A DNA stretch of 64,000 nucleotides from Larix kaempferi (lineage: Eukaryota; Streptophyta; Pinopsida; Pinales; Pinaceae), in assembly GCA_027924585.1 (NCBI GenBank), contig BSBM01000007.1:9267501-9331500 (forward strand), written 5' to 3'. The notes beneath the pieces were generated by a model that was not told the origin of the DNA, ran no database searches, and saw only the letters and a program-made list of their open reading frames with translations. The translations under genes were made by a program, and so were the position numbers. Below are positions 1 to 10,292 of this stretch, one piece after another (position 1 is the first letter of the stretch; each line of letters opens with the position of its first letter).

Positions 1-1508
1 TCATATTGCAACCATGGATTTCATCTTGAAATTTCATGCATCAAGAGGACAATAGATCAAATGGCCCTCCTTTTGGAAAAGAATAACATAACTCTTCCTG
101 ACGGTGCACGGAAGAAGGATAGAAATGATGATCATGAAAGAGGTCAAGCACTCATGGAAACTATTTCGAAACCCACCACTCTACTGATAGATTCCGGTGC
201 CTCGAATCATATGGATGAAAATATTGACTCCTTTTCTTCATTTGATCCAAACATCTCCATCCCCATCCATTTGGGAGATGACTCAAACATTTCATCAAAG
301 GGTAAAGGTACCATCCATTTAGAGCATGGAAGTTTTCAGAATGTTCTTTATGTGCCTTCCTTGGCTTCAAATCTACTTTCTGTGTATCAAATGACACACA
401 TTGGTGCACCGAAGAAAGTTACATTCAGCCCTAACAAAGTTGAAATTTCTGATATTGAAATTGGAAGACTTATTACAGTCGGAAAGGAAAACCATACTGC
501 AAAATACTATGAGTTTTCACACTTTGTGCCACTTGAAAAGCCCACTACTCTTCTCACTCATGGCAATGAGGTTAGTAGGATTTGGCATGAAAGGTTTGGA
601 CACCTTAATTACAATTATTTTATGTTGTTACAAAACAAATCCATGGTTGATGGTCCTCCACACCTCCATTCCTCGAAGGGAATTTGCCCAGGTTGCATCA
701 TTGGGAAGCACCCCGAGCACAAGTTCGACCGCGAAAATGCTAGCAGAGCTTCTACTATTTTGGGTCTCATACATTCTAATATCAATGGTCCACTTCCAAA
801 TATGTTCATGAATGGTTCAAGGTATGTTTTGACATTCATCGATGACTTCTCCCACTTTACTTAGGTCTTTTTTCTAAAAAACAAGTCATAAGTGCTTGGA
901 AAATTCAAGGGTTTTAAGGCTTATGTTGAGACCACCACTAAGAGCAAGATCAAAGCTATTAGATATGATAATGGAAGAGAATATATCAATACTGAGTTGC
1001 TGCAACTTTGTTCCGAAAGCAGAATTCAGATCCAACATACAGTTCCCTACACACCCTAGCAGAATGGTGTAGCGGAAAGGAAGAATCTGTCACTGAAAGA
1101 GATGGCTACCTGTATGATTGAGTCAAAAGGTTTGGCTGCAAATATTTGAGGTAAAGCCATGAATGTTGCTGCATACATTCAGAACCGAGTTCCACATTCA
1201 TCCGTCAAAGGTAAAACTCCTTTCGAAGCATTCTCTGGTCACAAACTGGATGTGTCCAATCTGAGGGTTTTTGGCTCCACTGCATGGGCTAGAATTCGTT
1301 TTGAAAAGAGAAAAGATTTGGATCCACAAAGTACTAAATGCATCCTAATAGGATATGGAGAAGAATCAAAAGCATATAAACTCATGAATATCAGATCCAA
1401 AAATATATTCATAGAGCAAAGTGTGAAGTTTGAAGAACCGCTTCCAGATTTGAAACTAGTCGAGGAAAGCACTGACGATCCACAGTCTCTACAAGAAGAA
1501 GTTTCAAG
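1..1508 (+). pseudogene. Outer Ty1/Copia element, left part (protease, GAG-pre-integrase, integrase), decayed
   Basis: This is the pol of a Ty1/Copia retrotransposon whose start lies left of the window. One frame runs throughout. It shows the aspartic protease motif LLIDSGASNHM near 181-213, then a GAG-pre-integrase block (WHERFGHLNY, CPGCIIGKH, near 580-720). The integrase core follows with FIDDFSH near 836-855, DNGREY near 967-984 and NGVAERKN near 1063-1086. The FEAFSGHKLDVSNLRVFG block near 1220-1280 is typical of Copia integrase C-termini. Four stop codons interrupt it: TAG 862-864, TAA 889-891, TAG 1057-1059 and TGA 1147-1149. The frame stops where the CACTA element begins and resumes at 54642, so both pieces belong to one element. 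It cannot be functional. Confidence 0.93.
1506..1508. repeat. 3-bp target site duplication AAG, left copy
   Basis: AAG directly precedes CACTA at 1509. The same triplet follows TAGTG at 54642-54644. CACTA elements make 3-bp duplications. Removing the element and one AAG restores the Copia reading frame across the join. Confidence 0.9.
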
Positions 1509-1535
1509 CACTACTACATTTTTGGGCTTTAGGGG
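1509..1535 (+). repeat. CACTA left terminal inverted repeat
   Basis: CACTACTACATTTTTGGGCT matches the reverse complement of the right end (CACTACAACAAAATAGCCCT). Ten bases, CACTACnACA, match apart from one position, and CTTTA with a G-run follows in both. Confidence 0.88.
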
Positions 1536-2345
1536 GGGTTGTCTTTCACCCCCAAAAGTGACCTATGGGGGGGTTTTTGGCTTTGGGGGAGGTTTTGGCA
1601 AAACCGCCCCTAAAGGCACCGATGTTAAAATTTTTTCCCTTTAAGGGCGGTTTTTGACGAGATTGGAACCGCCCCCAAAAGTGACTTTTGGGGGCGGTTT
1701 GTTACCCCCCTCGTAGAGGTCTATGGAGGCGGTTTTAAACCCCCCTCGTAGACCCCTTCATAGATACCTATGGGGGCAGTTTTGAACCCCCTTCATAGAG
1801 ACCTACGAGGGCGGTTGTGAACCCCCCTCATAAGACCCCTCATACAAACCTACAGGGGCGGTTTGGAACCCCCCTCGTAGAAGACTATAGGGGCAGTTTC
1901 AAACCCCCCTCATAGAGGCCTATAGGGGCGGTTTTGAACCCCCCTCGTATAGTCCTATAGGGGCGGTTTGGAACCCCCCTTGTAGAGGCTTATAGGGGCG
2001 GTTTTGAACCCCCCTCATAGAGGCCTATAGAGGCAGTTTGGAACCCCCCTCGTAGAGGCCTATAGGGGAGTTTTGGAACCCCCCCTCGTAGATGCCTATG
2101 GGGGCGGTTCAAAACCCCCGTAAAATTCCTTATTACAAACCTTTGGGGGCGGTTACAAACCCCCCTCGTAGGTACCTACAAGGGTGGTTCTAAACCCCCC
2201 TCATTGTAACATACAAGGGCAATTTTGAACCCCCCTCGTAGTGACATATGAAGGTGGTTTAGAACCCCCCTCATAGTGACATATGAAGGCAGTTTATAAC
2301 CCCCCTCGTAGCAACATAGAAAGACGGCTTGAAATCCCCTCTATA
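1530..2345. repeat. Left subterminal tandem array of the CACTA element
   Basis: Roughly 17 units recur every 34-48 bp from about 1735 to 2340, each with a GGGGCGGTTTTGAACCCCCC core followed by TCGTAGAGGCCTATAG-like sequence. The G-run and C-run of a unit can pair, so each unit is a potential hairpin. Units drift towards the inside (for example GAAGGTGGTTTAGAACCCCC near 2250). The outermost 200 bp uses a different unit, AACCGCCCCCAAAAGT, which is the unit of the right array. Confidence 0.9.
1667..1699. repeat. Perfect 16-bp-arm palindrome in the left subterminal region
   Basis: AACCGCCCCCAAAAGT at 1667-1682 is followed by a single G and then its exact reverse complement at 1684-1699. The arm is the same motif that repeats through the right subterminal array. 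Confidence 0.95.
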
Positions 2346-2403
2346 TCCATAATAAATCATAATAAAATATATTTTATTAAAAATACTAATATTGCAATAT
2401 CAA

Positions 2404-2474
2404 TAGGGAACAGAGGAATCGAACCCCAACCTCCTGCTTGTAAAGCAGGCGCTCTTCCATTGAGATAGAACCCT
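2404..2474 (-). tRNA. tRNA-Val(UAC)-like sequence, possibly a pseudogene
   Basis: Read on the minus strand this 71-nt segment folds as a cloverleaf. The acceptor AGGGTTC pairs with GTTCCCT (two weak T-T pairs). The anticodon stem CCTGC/GCAGG is perfect around loop TTTACAA, with anticodon TAC at 2440-2442. The T-arm contains GGTTCGATTCC, an exact B box. The D-arm (TCTCAATGGAAGAGC) is imperfect and has no clean GG. No CCA is encoded. It sits just inside the left CACTA array. The imperfect D and acceptor stems suggest a decaying gene, perhaps of organellar origin, or the head of a tRNA-derived SINE. Confidence 0.6.
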
Positions 2475-2730
2475 TTCAGAATTGGGGAGAGGAGAATATG
2501 AACACCCAGATTGCATCAATTGTAATTCTAAGAAAAGACAATAATATCCAATTACATTTAAGAATCCTAAAAGCCCAATTGTGTGCACACCTAGGAGGGT
2601 AGTTGAGGTGATGGCCTTAGAAGCACAAAGTGCAAAATAGGGATATTGATTCCTTCTAGAAACTAATTCCCCAAAGATCCTACTCTATGAATGAAAGATA
2701 CCAAATGGAAGATGACCTCAAGTCTAAAGG

Positions 2731-3027
2731 GATGGATTTGAACTCTACTTTAACAAGGTGCTGAGAGACACTCCTTTTGCATTAGATGATGTGTCTTATA
2801 AAGAAGGTTTGGATTCTCTCATTGCCAATCCCAATCACTGTGAAGTAAAGTTGGACACCAGATCTCTAGATTGTAAAGGACCATGGGTTTGAAGATTGCA
2901 TCCAAGAGGTGCATCTTGGACGAGACATACTAGCATAGATTTGGAAGCATTGGATGGCAAGAAATCCACATCTCTTGTTAAGTCATCATTGGAGGCCTTT
3001 TGCATGTTAAAACATGGCCACATGAAC
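2731..3027 (+). pseudogene. Unidentified coding-like segment (about 99 codons, one stop)
   Basis: One + frame reads through 2731-3027 with a single TGA (2890-2892), starting DGFELYFNKVLRDTPFALDD and ending FCMLKHGHM before a TAG. The composition is protein-like, with balanced charge and no low complexity, in an otherwise stop-rich region. I do not recognise the family. It may be another captured exon in the CACTA element, since RPSA, PECT and RanGAP pieces lie nearby. Chance cannot be excluded at this length. Confidence 0.3.
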
Positions 3028-3568
3028 TAGACTTATAAGTAGAACATAGGCCGTGGTGATCCCTTTGGAAGTAGAAATGAAATGTTGAGAGAGCACTTTT
3101 TGACAAGTTGAAGATTATAGCCTTGGTTTTTGTCAATTATTGAAGGTTGTAGATGGTGGATAGGGCACTAATTTGTCTTTGTAAGAGGCCAAAAGAATTA
3201 AGAGGAGCAGAGATATCAACACCTGGTCTACAAGACATCGACAAAGATGTGCTCCTTATTGGGAACTGATCACAAAAACATAGACTTGTTAAACATAATT
3301 ATAATTAAGAGGGACATTGGGACGAGTTCACATGTCCAAAATCTCATCCTTTAATTAAAGTTGGAAATTTAAAACCTAAAAATAAAGGGAAAAAAAAACT
3401 AACAGCTTATGAAGAAGTGCAGCGCTGAGAACACAAATTTTAAGGATTTAAGTTTAAAAATTTAAAATTCAAAAGAAAAGCAACTAACAACTTTTAAAGA
3501 TTTAAAAACCCCAAAATCTTTGACAGGCCTAGAAAATTATAACAATCACATTGAAAACCAAAAAGAAA
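3028..3568. other. CACTA interior, no gene seen
   Basis: AT-rich sequence with short A-runs near 3390 and no open frame of note. It lies between an unidentified coding-like segment and the RPSA fragment. Confidence 0.5.
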
Positions 3569-4006
3569 CTAATCGAGAGCATCCATCCAATCAGCAACAA
3601 AAACTGCAGGCACAATACCAGGAGCTATAGGAGCCTTAGATTCCCACTGATCATCAGCAACCTCTGTAGGCCATTGCTCTGCTCCAAGGGTAAATGTAGG
3701 AACATATTCAGCTTGAGCAACCTCCTCTTCTTCTCTTTCCTTGGATTCCTCTGGCTCCTTGTAAAAGAACAAGTATACCTGCAAAAAAATAATAAAAATG
3801 AACTTAGGCACCAAGTTGTCATAAAATTGTTCATGTACAATGATCTGTAAACCATAAATGAAATATATTCATTGGCATGGACTTGAGTTTACCATGACAT
3901 CCCATTTACGACCTGGGGCAATTGTTCCCCGCATCTGTAAGACCATCCTTTCCAACATCCAAAATAGACAAGGTGAGGTTTTATAATTGGAAATGGAACA
4001 AAGGCC
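3569..4006 (-). pseudogene. RPSA: Captured 3' fragment of 40S ribosomal protein SA, with an intron
   Basis: This is the C-terminal end of the small-subunit ribosomal protein SA (p40/laminin-receptor-like). The upstream exon (to 3893) reads [19 protein letters not shown] then GRKWDVM, matching the family's conserved [19 protein letters not shown] block. An intron follows (3892-3779, 114 nt) with GT donor and TTTTTTGCAG acceptor. It is phase 0, so the protein continues in frame as VYLFFYKEPEESKE. The acidic, Trp-containing tail ends at a stop at 3569-3571, as in plant RPSA. The N-terminal two thirds are absent. The retained intron shows a piece of genomic DNA was captured rather than a cDNA. 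Homology is clear until about 3975 and weaker to 4006. Confidence 0.85.
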
Positions 4007-4443
4007 TGGGTATGAAGTAATAAAAAACTATGTCTCCAAAGCTTCAGTGGGTTCCCCTGTACAAGACCAAGTGGCAGCAAAGGAAGAAGATACAGTGGAG
4101 CAACAATCTGAGCAAATCGGAAAGCAGGACCCCTCATTCCTCACATCAGTAGCAAGCCAAGAAAAGAATTCCCATTGCATGTATGGTTTTAAAAAAAATA
4201 CACTCTAGTATGTTTTATAAGTCTATTTTTTGTCGGGGCAGTTTCTAAGGCTTTGCACAAGCTAAGTAGTGGATAGTGGAGTTAAAATTTTGAGAATATG
4301 GATGTCTGGTAGAACATTTTTGAACATCTTGAAGTTTTTGGAAGTTTTTTGGACTATCTCATTTCCAAAATTCTGTATTAGAAGGCTGGGTGATAAGGCC
4401 ACAACCCCCTTTCTACATTAATACAAATAGTAACCATTTATGT
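4007..4443. other. CACTA interior, no gene seen
   Basis: No convincing coding frame. It contains open but low-information frames on both strands and no recognised motif. Confidence 0.4.
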
Positions 4444-5290
4444 TCAAAAAATAAATATATTTTTCACTAGTTTGATGTCAGATCCATCTAGGATAGCATT
4501 CCTCAAAGATACTTTTTGCAACTGTGAGAGATCCATCCATATTTGCCACCGATTTGAATCCATGGAATCTGTTTCTGGGAGGGAAGACCCATTTGTATCC
4601 AATAGCATACTAAAAGTTCCCTCCAAATAGCATACTATACCTTTAACAATCACCAGTAGTCTCATCATTGGGGCTAAATGTGAAGGTGCCTTCAATAATA
4701 TCTTGTGGTCAGCCTGGTCTAAACTATGAAGAATCCAGTGGTTCATGGGTTGGCCCTGTTATAAGGCATGCTGATATATATAGATATATGAATGGGTTCA
4801 CCTCATTGTTGAGTATGATGCACTTGAAGACTAAGGTTGCTTATGTATTTTACAAGTGTGCTGGTTTTTTGTCCTGGAGTAGTTAGAAGACATCTAGGAT
4901 GAGATCATTTGAAGGTAATATTTGGATGTTTTGAGACAGTATTAGTACTTTGAATCAAGGCAACCTTTTGGGGTCCTAATTCATGACATTGAGATTAGGA
5001 ACAATCCTCTATGAAATAAAGACACCAAGCCCCAAGATTTTGAAGGTGAATATGTTGATATAGCAGTGCTGCAATATTTAGCATTTCATGGTTTGATTTT
5101 ATATCAGCATTCTATGACAGCTTATGGGTGATTGTTTGTACCAGCGGTGTGTGCCATTGTTGACAACGAATTTGATATACCTATGTTTAGCCCTAAAACA
5201 CTACCAGCATATGTCAGTAGATTGATGTTCATAGCAGAAGTTTGAAGGGAATTTGGACGGTTGTCCATGGCCTTTTCCATGCATGGATTT
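4444..5290. pseudogene. Unidentified coding-like segments on both strands
   Basis: On the + strand, 4690-4884 reads ESSGSWVGPVIRHADIYRYM and continues to a TAG. A second + frame around 4960-5280 includes FEGEYVDIAVLQYLAFHGLI and DNEFDIPMFSPKTLPAYVSR with a few stops. On the minus strand, 4444-4746 is open for 100 codons. The + segments look like eroded exons because of aromatic-rich, ordered composition, but I cannot assign a family. They may be one captured fragment with intron or frameshift breaks. Confidence 0.25.
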
Positions 5291-6660
5291 TCTATGTCCA
5301 TAAGAGTCCGCGCGAGTCTCTAGTGAGTATTGGATGAGTCTTCCCGATTTTCACAAGTACCGATGATTTTTGTCAAGTTTGGAGAGTTTCCAGACAAGTA
5401 TCCGCAGAGTACTCGAGGTGAGGGTTGACTCGACAAGACTCTCAAGTACTCCCAAGTCTCAAAAATGTCGTGCTACACTGCTCATAATTCTTGAGACTTG
5501 AATGAATTAAAAGTTAGAAGATACAAGGAGAGAAGTTTGTCAAGGGATGAGAACAGGACTGAAACTACTTTGTATATTTTTCTTAGCTAATATATAATTT
5601 GTTACCAACAAATAATGCCATATCATTTTGTTTTATTGAAATAGGTATGTGACACCTTGGAATTTGTGAGATTATTTCTATATATAGTGATATTATAATC
5701 TATACATACATACATATATGATTGTTAAATTTAAATTATTGAAAAAAAAATCTAACCAAATAGGGTATGAGAGGTGTCAAGAACACCAATATAAATAGAA
5801 GCATCACCATTGACATTCATAATCTTTTGCTTCGACTTACAAATGTTAACAAAAATTCAAGACTACATAGCAGATAAGGATGCTGTAGCTGAAACTAATA
5901 AGTGGAGCTCAAACTTACAAAAATTCAGATACAAAGTGCATATTTCTTTCTAATAATTGCTTACTACCAATACAAGTTTGACACCATTCTTGAGCATGCT
6001 ATAATGCAACACTAGCATCATAACATTTTTGGTTATAGATGGGGATCTCTCAACTTTTAAATCTCCTCTCACTAAGAATTTCATGGACTAGGGTAGGGAG
6101 TGTGGCTTATGGCTATTTTTGGTAGCATGGACTTTTTCTTGTAGAGAAGAGTAGCACTCAACAATAGTGAAAAAGAGAATGTAATGCATCAATTCTTTCT
6201 AACCAAAAATTCTGCATTGTCAAAGTGCCATTCTTACTATACAAACATTAAGAAAACGCAACCTCTTCCTTCCCCTTGAGGGATATAATGAAGTTCTTAT
6301 AATTCTTTCTTTTATTTTCAAGGAGAGATTCTAGTTTTTCATGTGTAGTTGTTTATAAAATACTTATGACACGACTTGTCTTGTGTTTGGAAGTAGAGCC
6401 CTACTTTATGTTGCATGATGACAACTTTCTCTAAGGTTATGGTCCCAATGAGTGGGCTTCCTATGTTTTCTCTCAATAGTATGTTGAAAAAATATTGGGA
6501 GTTCGGTTGATGAAGCTATTATTTTGGTCTCATGGAAACCTGAAGCTCAAGCTATGAATTACAGGACAAGCCATACCATTAGATAGGAGCGAAACTTACC
6601 GCAAGGACAAGAACCAATATCGTAGCAATTCTATCAGTTGAGAAGAAATATTATAATTAA
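5291..6660. other. CACTA interior, non-coding
   Basis: AT-rich sequence. A more GC-rich patch at about 5300-5470 has repeated CAAGTA/GAGTCT words. No coding frame, RNA gene or LTR border is recognisable. Confidence 0.45.
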
Positions 6661-7053
6661 TACTTGTGAGTCATCCACAAGCTTCAACCACCTTAGTCTT
6701 GTTGTTTTCTCCTTTGAATCCACACTTTTTACAGGTCTTACTCATTTGGCTTCAGAAACCTCTCCATCATCAGTCAAACACTTCTTCAATACAAATTGTT
6801 CAGGAAAGAAGTTAAGATCCCCAGGATCATAAATGGGGATCAAAGTAATAGAATCAACACCACATGTCCTTGTACCTATTGTCAATTCACCTACCTCAGT
6901 CTATTTGTTTCCCACAAATAGTGCCCCTTCAAGAAAATTATATTTTCCATGAGCTCTTTTGTGGGATACAATGTCATCTGCAACAGACAAAGTAGCTTTT
7001 GACATCCTCCTTTTAGATGCAGGAAGTAGACACCAGTCGCCTAGTTTCCAATT
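6661..7053 (-). pseudogene. Unidentified captured coding fragment (about 131 codons, two stops)
   Basis: One minus frame stays coding-like from 7053 to 6661 with only two stops. It begins NWKLGDWCLLPASKRRMSKA and passes through DDIVSHKRAHGKYNFLEGAL. After the first stop it reads TRTCGVDSITLIPIYDPGDL and FFPEQFVLKKCLTDDGE. Strong codon-like periodicity and domain-like composition make a decayed exon likely. I do not recognise the protein family. It has the same orientation as the RPSA and RanGAP fragments and is probably another piece picked up by the CACTA element. Confidence 0.45.
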
Positions 7054-8725
7054 AGCATATGAAAAAACACAACAATATGTTTAGTTGTTTATGGTCATGC
7101 TACTTTGCAAGGATGTTAGTTGGCTAAGAATCGTAACCAGGATTTGATGCAACAATCCAACTGACATTAAACCGATCTTACTTCCATAGTACCTATTGTA
7201 CGTTCCATGAAATTTTTCTTATATTTACCACAAACTATCGGTCTATTTAAAGAAATGTCAAGAGTTTTTGTCTCTAGTCAATCATATCAAGCTCAAGAAT
7301 GTTGTCGATCTAATCAAGAATAATTTTTATCCTACGTAAAATTCTAGGAGCATTCAAAACTAAAGGATAAAATCTATTTTTGAACCATGTTTCAGGTGTG
7401 TTTTTGGTAGATGGATAGAGAGTATTCTATTTGAATCCCAATTTTGCAAATGCAAAGGACTTTCCCACTCTAATTTCTTAATTAAAACTATGTTAAAAAT
7501 ATTCCTGGTGAATTGTCTCGGTCAAAATTTTGAAACTTTCATCAAGTTTGAATTAATTTCGCTAATTTTTTTCCAAGCATTAAATCTTTGCGTCAAATTT
7601 TGTCAAATCTCGTCACTACCAAAGCTTAGCTTGGTAAGTCTCATTATGTCTTTGTCTTTCAGAAAACAAAGTCTTCCTTATTTTTCTCTCTCTCCATTTA
7701 AAATGTCAAAATTTCCCTAGTTAAGTCTTACCTAATCTCACTTAAATTAAAAGAAAAATTATTTTAATTTAAATATAAAATCTTTTTGAAAGATTGTTAT
7801 TATAATTTTTTATTTAATATAAAAACAAGTCACTGAACCTATTTTACCCAACGTAAACTCCAAACTCTAAATTGAAAGTTTAATTCATATATCATGACCT
7901 GGTTGGTGGCCTGATATTATATGATAACAAAACAAAAGGGGTTTTTTATTACTGTCTTTTTATTTGCTTTTCCTTCACCGTTAGGTTATGTCTCCACAAG
8001 TCGAATTAAGCATGCTACTCTATACATTAAGCAACATATCAAGTACGTTAAGCCAAGTATCAAGTAAAATGTCTAGACCATCCACAAGAGCACCATGGGA
8101 ACCCACTAGTTCATAGCTTTGCACAACGTGTCCACAATCGCCTCAAATAGTTTGCATTATAAATACTTTTTCAAAAAACAGTTCTGTCTACTGCATGTGG
8201 TATAATTTCCAAGTCCAAGCCAGCATCAAACCAAGCCGCCAAAGGAGATACCGAGTGCCAGAGCCAGCCAATCCAAATGTCAAAGTGCATTCAAGTGCCC
8301 GAGGCAAGCATACACAAAGATCGCCGAATGTTCAAGACTGCCACGAAGGCACTATGAAGTCAGATGGAGAAACACTCACCTGTCAAACGCTTCATACTTA
8401 GCCATAAGTCCAGGAAAACACTAACGCAGAAAGGATAGATAGATGCAAATGAACTCTTCTTCAATACTCTTTATTTGAGCTCTATTAGTTATGCTAAGCA
8501 TTATGGTGAAGCAATAGCAATGGTGGAAGAATGCGTTGATGAAAATTAAAGTATTGGCTCATGCTTTCTCCAGAGATCGCCTGCCACTCATTCTTCTTCT
8601 GTATAAATGAGGTCAAAAGAAAGATGAAGCATGTCTTCTCGTTTGGAAAAAAGAACCACACGAGAACACTCCATTTGTGCATTGGAAAAGACTATTGTTA
8701 TTTGACGGCAAATGCTTTAAAACAG
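7054..8725. other. CACTA interior, non-coding
   Basis: AT-rich, with oligo-A/T tracts around 7740-7830. Short open frames (7490-7720, 8195-8401) have no recognisable motif and I treat them as chance. No LTR ends seen. Confidence 0.45.
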
Positions 8726-9222
8726 CTGGATGAGGTTACTGTCGAAGCTCCATATGTAATCAATCAAGAATTTATGAACAGATTGTTAATGAGTATAATA
8801 TTGATTATATTATATATGGAGATGATCTGTGTTTACTTTCAAACTGGCAGTGATGCTTATGCCAAGCCCTTACCAAAAAGGCTGGACGTTACAAGCAGAT
8901 AAAGTGAACTGAGGTTGTATCAAGCATTGATATTGTTGGTCGAATGCTACTTGATGTTAGAAACAAACCCAGTAGTGGCATTCATACGCATGCTTCTTTA
9001 TAGCGGCAATTTAGCTATGGGCAGGAGTCACGATGCTGAGAGTGCGGGTGCTTCTAGTGGAACTCGACTTCCCATTTTCTCCTACATCAAGACGCATTGT
9101 GAAGGTTTCAAATGGAAAGGGCCCTCGACTAAATGCACGCATTGTCTACATTGATGGTGCATTTGATCTTCTTCATGATGGACATGTGAAGATGCTTAAA
9201 TATCAAACTGTCAGTAACCATA
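8726..9222 (+). pseudogene. PECT1: Captured fragment of ethanolamine-phosphate cytidylyltransferase
   Basis: This resembles plant CTP:phosphoethanolamine cytidylyltransferase, the CDP-ethanolamine step of phosphatidylethanolamine synthesis. Matching blocks in order are LDEVTVEAPYVINQEFMN, NEYNIDYIIYGDD, DAYA, KKAGRYKQIK, SSIDIVGRMLLDVR, RQFSYG and SPTSRRIVKVSNGKG. The second-domain start ARIVYIDGAFDLLHDGHVKM follows, with the nucleotidyltransferase HxGH motif as HDGH. The segment covers the end of the first catalytic domain, the linker and the start of the second, out of a protein of about 420 residues. At least three frame changes (near 8780, 8855 and 9030) and several stops make it dead. 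No intron is visible across about 160 codons, so it may be cDNA-derived or from one long exon. After HVKM it jumps to QTVS, suggesting an internal deletion. Confidence 0.85.
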
Positions 9223-9956
9223 GATGCAAAATTGCCAATATTGCACATAAGCAACCGTAGATTTGTTTCTAATATGGTCAAAAGGGTGAGTTTACTCCAA
9301 AGAAATCCAGCTTCATCATTGTCATTTCTTTTATTGTTTCTTCCACGGTCTTGCAACAAATTTGAAGGCTGCCAAAGAATATTGAATTTTAGGTCAAAGT
9401 TGTGGCACTTAAATTTGTGGCATTTTAGGGGAAGGAATTAAAATTCATTTTAATTACTTCTGAAACAGAGAATTTGGAAACCCATGAAGTTAGCGAAGGT
9501 TTTGACTTCAATTGATCTTTCAAAAGGATAATGCTTATATTTTAATGATGATTTTGTTGATCAAAGATCCTTTTCAGTGAATTCGATGAACACCCGAAAG
9601 CAGAGGATAATATGGTAAATTACCATTAGTGTTGAGCCCATTTAAGATGTATTTGTTCACATATTGTTATTAGCAAGCAGTTCCAGAATTCCAGGGATTG
9701 ATTTAGTATCTTCAGTAAAATCCAGATTAGTTCTAGATTTGAGGGGCAGATAGGGCAGATATTCTAAATTGGAGACAGCCGATAGCAGTCAAAGATCTAC
9801 AGTCAAGAGCTTAATCCTATCGGTTCCAAATTTAAACATAAGAGGCAGAGTATTTTGCACACATTTGGCAGCAGAGGAGGAAATTGGATACCTGAGAGAT
9901 TAACCCATATTTTCAGCTAGAAGATCAATTCAACAGTCCCCGATTCTTGTAACAAA

Positions 9957-10006
9957 TCTAGCAGGGAAACCTCTAATCTCCTGCATGTGGAATTTACTTC
10001 CCAGGT
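9957..10006 (+). repeat. 50-bp direct repeat, copy 1
   Basis: TCTAGCAGGGAAACCTCTAA and the 30 following bases recur at 10243-10292 with only a few differences (CATGTGG versus CTGTTGA). The copies are about 286 bp apart. The origin is unknown. Confidence 0.85.
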
Positions 10007-10242
10007 TAGTTGAAAGTTAGTTCCAAATTCCAGTGTTGATGAGTGGGTTTAGCAAAATTCCAATTGAAAGAAAATTTGTACTAGTGCATTAGTTCAATAT
10101 CTGTTTTTCCTTCTTTGTGGTTTTATGATCTGAAAATGCATTTCCAACTTCCAATAGGTGTTAACAGTTAGAGTGCATGGTGGCTTAAAATTTTCCAATA
10201 CCAATCAGATCTGCAAGATGGATTAACAAGGTAGTCCATATT

Positions 10243-10292
10243 TCTAGCAGGGAAACCTCTAATCTCCTGCCTGTTGAATTTACTTCCCAGGT
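10243..10292 (+). repeat. 50-bp direct repeat, copy 2
   Basis: Second copy of the repeat at 9957-10006. The sequence between the copies is not recognised. Confidence 0.85.

Noticed and set aside
4690-4884. RHADIYRYM-like block compared with tyrosine-recombinase (Crypton-type) proteins
   Set aside because: The resemblance is too weak and no catalytic residues can be placed.
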